Source: Candidatus Thorarchaeota archaeon (lineage in GTDB: Archaea; Asgardarchaeota; Thorarchaeia; Thorarchaeales; Thorarchaeaceae). Taken from it: a stretch of 55,359 nucleotides of DNA. The stretch covers positions 105,495 through 160,853 of the forward strand of contig JAGXOC010000001.1 in the NCBI GenBank assembly GCA_019894665.1. The letters run 5' to 3'. Below, in pieces: positions 52,395 through 55,359 of the stretch (the stretch's first letter is position 1; the number at the start of each line of letters is the position of its first letter). A program made the translations under genes and the position numbers. The notes beneath the pieces are model-generated. The model worked only from the letters and a program-made list of their open reading frames with translations, was not told the origin of the DNA and ran no database searches.

Positions 52395-53792
52395 ATGAGT
52401 AAGTTCAAGCCAGAAGGAGTAATGCCTGCGCTAGTGACCCCGTTCACACGTGACGGTGACATTAGTGAGGATGGTTACAAGCAGGTCATTGACTACACTA
52501 TCGAAAAGGGTGCAACCGGAGTAGTGGCTCTTGGCACAACTGGTGAATTCTCATACTTGCGGACAGAAGAACGCAAGAAGATGTTGAAGCTGACTCTTGA
52601 GTACGTTGATGGGCGTGTACCAATCATTGCTGGTACGGGTCAGCATACCACACGATACACAGTTGAATTAACAAAGTATGCTGCAGACCTTGGATGTGAT
52701 GCAGCGTTAGTAATCTCACCTTATTACCTTCGACCAAATGACAAGGGATACTACGAGCACTATGCAGCGGTCGCTAGAAAAGGTAACTTACCAGTTCTAA
52801 TGTACAACATACCCCAATGCACACTTGGAGTCCTTAATTCAAACGTTGTTGAGGACCTTGCAGAGTTGGACAACATTGTAGGTATCAAAGACAGCAGTGG
52901 AAGTGTGCCTTATGTTCTCGAGTTGATTCAGAAACTTAAAGGCAAAATGGAGGTAATTATCGGCGCAGATGAGTGCTTCTTGTCTGCCGTTGTGGCTGGC
53001 TCAAAAGCTGCAATAATGGCCTCAGCTAATGTTATCCCGCATATCTGGCTTGAAATAATGAAGCTGGCACAGAGCGGAAAGGTTGAGGAAGCCGCTAAAC
53101 TCCAAAGGTCCACCCAGACCTTTGCACGTATGGTCTTGAAACATGGAGCAGCTCCACCAGTTAAGGCTGCTCTGAAGATGCTGGGTGTGAATGCTGGTCG
53201 TTCCAGGATGCCACTCAACAGCGGGGGTACACTTCCTCCTGAAATCAAGGAAGAGATTCGTATCGAGCTTGAAAAAATGGGTGTAATCGAGAAATTAGAA
53301 CATCCCCCTGTTCAGAAAGAGATTCAGATTCTTGAGTTCCTTAAAGGTCAAGGAATCACACTTGGACATTCTGCAGAACTGATGATAAGCAATGCAGCCA
53401 CTGACATGGTGTCTGTAGGTGTCGTCGCTGGACCAAAGACCGGGTCAATCGGTCATGCTTTTGTTCGACTACTCACTAATCCAAAGATTGGACACGAGGC
53501 TTTGACCGTTATTCTTGAACCAAACCTTCCAGTAAAACCGAGCAGCCTAATGCTTCCAACAAAACAGATACAATCGATGCGCCAAGCATCATTATTCTAT
53601 GGTCCTGTACAATCAGGCGCTGCTAAAGCAATAGCCACTTTCTTGGAAGCTGGAAAGGTTCCTGAGAAATCGTTGACTGATGATGTAGCAATCATTGCAT
53701 TGGACATTGATCTCAATGCGAGAGATCGTCGTGAAATCACTGCAGCTACACAGCAAGCTGTCGAGAGTGCACTTGCTGGGATTTGGAGTTGA
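52395..53792 (+). CDS. DapA/NAL-family aldolase fused to a Fae-like domain, first copy
   Basis: 465 residues. Residues 1-300 are a class I pyruvate aldolase of the DapA/N-acetylneuraminate lyase family: GTTGE (47-51), SPYY (108-111), MYNIP (136-140) and Schiff-base Lys165 in GIKDSSG. Position 142 is Cys where true DapA has the substrate-binding Arg, so it is not a lysine-pathway enzyme. Residues about 320-465 resemble formaldehyde-activating enzyme: VILEPNLPVKPSSLM (373-386) and FYGPVQSGAAKAIATFLEAG match Fae, but the catalytic His is Ser340, the Asp two on is Gly342, and the C-terminal HPFA is absent. The next gene is a second, complementary copy. Confidence 0.88.
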   Translation: MSKFKPEGVMPALVTPFTRDGDISEDGYKQVIDYTIEKGATGVVALGTTGEFSYLRTEERKKMLKLTLEYVDGRVPIIAGTGQHTTRYTVELTKYAADLGCDAALVISPYYLRPNDKGYYEHYAAVARKGNLPVLMYNIPQCTLGVLNSNVVEDLAELDNIVGIKDSSGSVPYVLELIQKLKGKMEVIIGADECFLSAVVAGSKAAIMASANVIPHIWLEIMKLAQSGKVEEAAKLQRSTQTFARMVLKHGAAPPVKAALKMLGVNAGRSRMPLNSGGTLPPEIKEEIRIELEKMGVIEKLEHPPVQKEIQILEFLKGQGITLGHSAELMISNAATDMVSVGVVAGPKTGSIGHAFVRLLTNPKIGHEALTVILEPNLPVKPSSLMLPTKQIQSMRQASLFYGPVQSGAAKAIATFLEAGKVPEKSLTDDVAIIALDIDLNARDRREITAATQQAVESALAGIWS

Positions 53793-53797
53793 ATTTG

Positions 53798-55273
53798 ATG
53801 ACTGAAGATTATCGTTTCAAAGGTGTATATCCCGCACTTGTAACACCTTTCGATGAGAATGGAGTGAATGAAGAACAATATCGTGGTTTGATTGACTACG
53901 TTATCAAACTCGGTGCCACTGGGATTGTGCCTTGCGGCACTACTGGCGAGTTCACCAGTATGAAGTTCGAGGAGAAAGTTGAAGCAATCCGGATAGCATG
54001 TGAGGCTGCGAAAGGCAAGGTTCCAGTCTTAGCTGGGACTGGTGCAGCATACACTAGCGACGTTGTCAAATTGACACGCAGAGCAGTAGAGTTTGGCGCA
54101 GCAGCGGCTCTTGTAGTATCACCATATTTCTTGAAACCCTCTGACAAGGAAATCTACGAACATTTCGAGAAGGTTGCCAACAATAGTGACATTCCTATCT
54201 TTGTCTACAACATTCCACAAGTGACTGGAGTTCCGCTGCATTGGACACTTATCGATGGTCTGAGAAACATTGATGGAATTGCAGGTCTGAAAGATTCAAG
54301 CGGGGACTTGGTGAACCTAACAACTATCCTTGTTAGAAAACCAGAGAACTTCCAAGTCGTGGTGGGTCATGATGAGGTCGCACTCCCCGCTCTTGCTTCT
54401 GGTTGTGACGGTGCAATCCTTGCGAGTGCCAATGTCTTTCCTGACCGCTATATCAAGATGCAGACTGCACTTGCGACAGGCGATTTGAAAGAAGCCCTAA
54501 TCATTCAGAGAAGCATCCAGAAGGTTGTACGCATTTTCGTCAATCACGGTGGTGGGCTTGCAGTCAAGGCCGCCCTCAATATGATGGGTGTTCCTGTGGG
54601 TCCTGCGAGACCTCCCCTTCTAGTGGGTGATTCTCTTGGTTATCATATGCATGACGAGATTCGGACTTGTCTTGAAGACCTTCAATTAATTCCAAGTGGA
54701 TTTGTTACCTTCAAAATGGGTGACCGCTCCATTGAGACCGAGACCTATCCTAAGGCAGTAGGCATGGTCCCTGATGTAATTGAGGACCTGACCTTACTCC
54801 ACGGCGAGGCTCTGTTCGGTGGCGCCAGTGATATCGCACATGTAGACCTGATCATGGGGATTCGTGATGGTCCTATGAGCGTGGCTCTTGAGAATGCAGG
54901 GAAAGTTATAGAGGACACACATCCCTCGAACATCATCAAGGACCTCGAGTTGACCACGGTCTTTGCACCAACTGTCACAATCACATCCGAGCATCACAAG
55001 AAGATGGTCTACGAGGTTGCTCAAAGAGGGGTGGCAGATGCTGTTCGAAGGACTATCACTGACACGATTATTCCTGAAGAACTAGTTCCTGACCTAGTGA
55101 TTGCGGCGAACGTGTTTGTTCATCCAAGTGCGGTGAATCCGACACGCGTTCACATCAATAACTTCATTGCAGTACGACACGCACTCAGAAGAGCGATAGA
55201 GGGTCGTCAGAGCGTGGATGAGATCATAGCAAGGAAAGATTCTGCAAGGCATCCATTCGCCTACAATCCATAA
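53798..55273 (+). CDS. DapA/NAL-family aldolase fused to a Fae-like domain, second copy
   Basis: 491 residues; GGAG lies nine bases upstream of the ATG, inside the previous gene, and the stop-to-start gap is five bases. The aldolase part has GTTGE (47-51), SPYF (108-111; the family's second Tyr is Phe), YNIP (137-140), Val142 in place of the DapA Arg and Schiff-base Lys165 in LKDSSG. The Fae-like part (about 330-491) keeps HGEALF, IAHVDLIMG with the catalytic-type His348 and Asp350, and the C-terminal RHPFA, but lacks about 13 residues where Fae has NLPxKPxxLM. Thus it has what copy one lost and lacks what copy one kept. Fae joins formaldehyde to tetrahydromethanopterin. Confidence 0.88.
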   Translation: MTEDYRFKGVYPALVTPFDENGVNEEQYRGLIDYVIKLGATGIVPCGTTGEFTSMKFEEKVEAIRIACEAAKGKVPVLAGTGAAYTSDVVKLTRRAVEFGAAAALVVSPYFLKPSDKEIYEHFEKVANNSDIPIFVYNIPQVTGVPLHWTLIDGLRNIDGIAGLKDSSGDLVNLTTILVRKPENFQVVVGHDEVALPALASGCDGAILASANVFPDRYIKMQTALATGDLKEALIIQRSIQKVVRIFVNHGGGLAVKAALNMMGVPVGPARPPLLVGDSLGYHMHDEIRTCLEDLQLIPSGFVTFKMGDRSIETETYPKAVGMVPDVIEDLTLLHGEALFGGASDIAHVDLIMGIRDGPMSVALENAGKVIEDTHPSNIIKDLELTTVFAPTVTITSEHHKKMVYEVAQRGVADAVRRTITDTIIPEELVPDLVIAANVFVHPSAVNPTRVHINNFIAVRHALRRAIEGRQSVDEIIARKDSARHPFAYNP

Positions 55274-55359
55274 GATGGGTTGTCACCTCAGATAGAATGA
55301 ACTATGTTGAAAATCACAAAACCCTTGCAATTGCACAATAGACGCCTATTCTGTTATCT

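Noticed and set aside
52395-55273. Two dapA genes for lysine biosynthesis
   Set aside because: The substrate-binding Arg of true DapA is Cys142 and Val142, and each protein carries an extra Fae-like domain; no other lysine gene is adjacent.
1-55359. CRISPR array, insertion sequence, or prophage
   Set aside because: No regularly spaced direct repeats, transposase, integrase or phage structural genes were seen on either strand.

Overview
The window looks like a chromosomal contig from an Asgard archaeon, most likely of the Thorarchaeia type. The evidence is archaeal TATA promoters, a mixture of leaderless genes and genes with GGAG/GAGGTGA ribosome sites, archaeal enzymes (bifunctional phosphoglucose/phosphomannose isomerase, tungsten aldehyde ferredoxin oxidoreductase, IMPase/FBPase), an ESCRT-III-like protein (24133-24798), a minimal histone-fold protein (32705-32875) and a presenilin-like protease (14539-15447). 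The lineage is inferred from gene content; no rRNA or tRNA gene was seen to confirm it.

Left region (1-16061). A partial sugar-kinase-like gene and a DUF92 membrane protein come first. A leftward set follows: oligopeptide ABC ATPases oppD and oppF, two unknown proteins, and a 1145-residue protein joining a GCS2-type carboxylate-amine ligase to a long stack of Ig-like repeats. Facing it to the right are the transporter's permeases (oppC with a large extracellular insertion, then oppB) and its binding protein, whose two halves are in circularly permuted order. Strong hairpin/T-run terminators close these units. A presenilin-like protein and a small exported protein follow.

Middle region (16068-37520). 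This is mostly housekeeping metabolism on both strands: sugar-phosphate isomerase, alpha/beta hydrolase, HAD phosphatases, FKBP, Mrp/NBP35, an IMPase-like protein, ESCRT-III, a cation exchanger, threonine synthase, a ChlI-type AAA+ ATPase with a membrane-anchored VWA partner, a PurM-fold protein, SurE, the small histone-fold protein, a nucleoside phosphorylase and a divergent PRPP synthetase. Several convergent neighbours overlap by a few bases.

Right region (37703-55359). Bacterial-type glutamate dehydrogenase and branched-chain aminotransferase are followed by a four-cluster ferredoxin plus AOR pair, a tandem PH-like/zinc-ribbon protein, a frameshifted DUF123 endonuclease, a metallo-beta-lactamase hydrolase, two very large unknown proteins in tandem (46811-51963), CutA, and the most striking locus: two consecutive genes each fusing a DapA/NAL-family aldolase to a formaldehyde-activating enzyme (Fae) domain. 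The two Fae domains are degenerate in complementary ways. This suggests a two-subunit complex in which an aldolase makes or uses an aldehyde, perhaps formaldehyde, handed to a Fae-like site.

No rRNA, recognisable tRNA, CRISPR array or insertion sequence was found.
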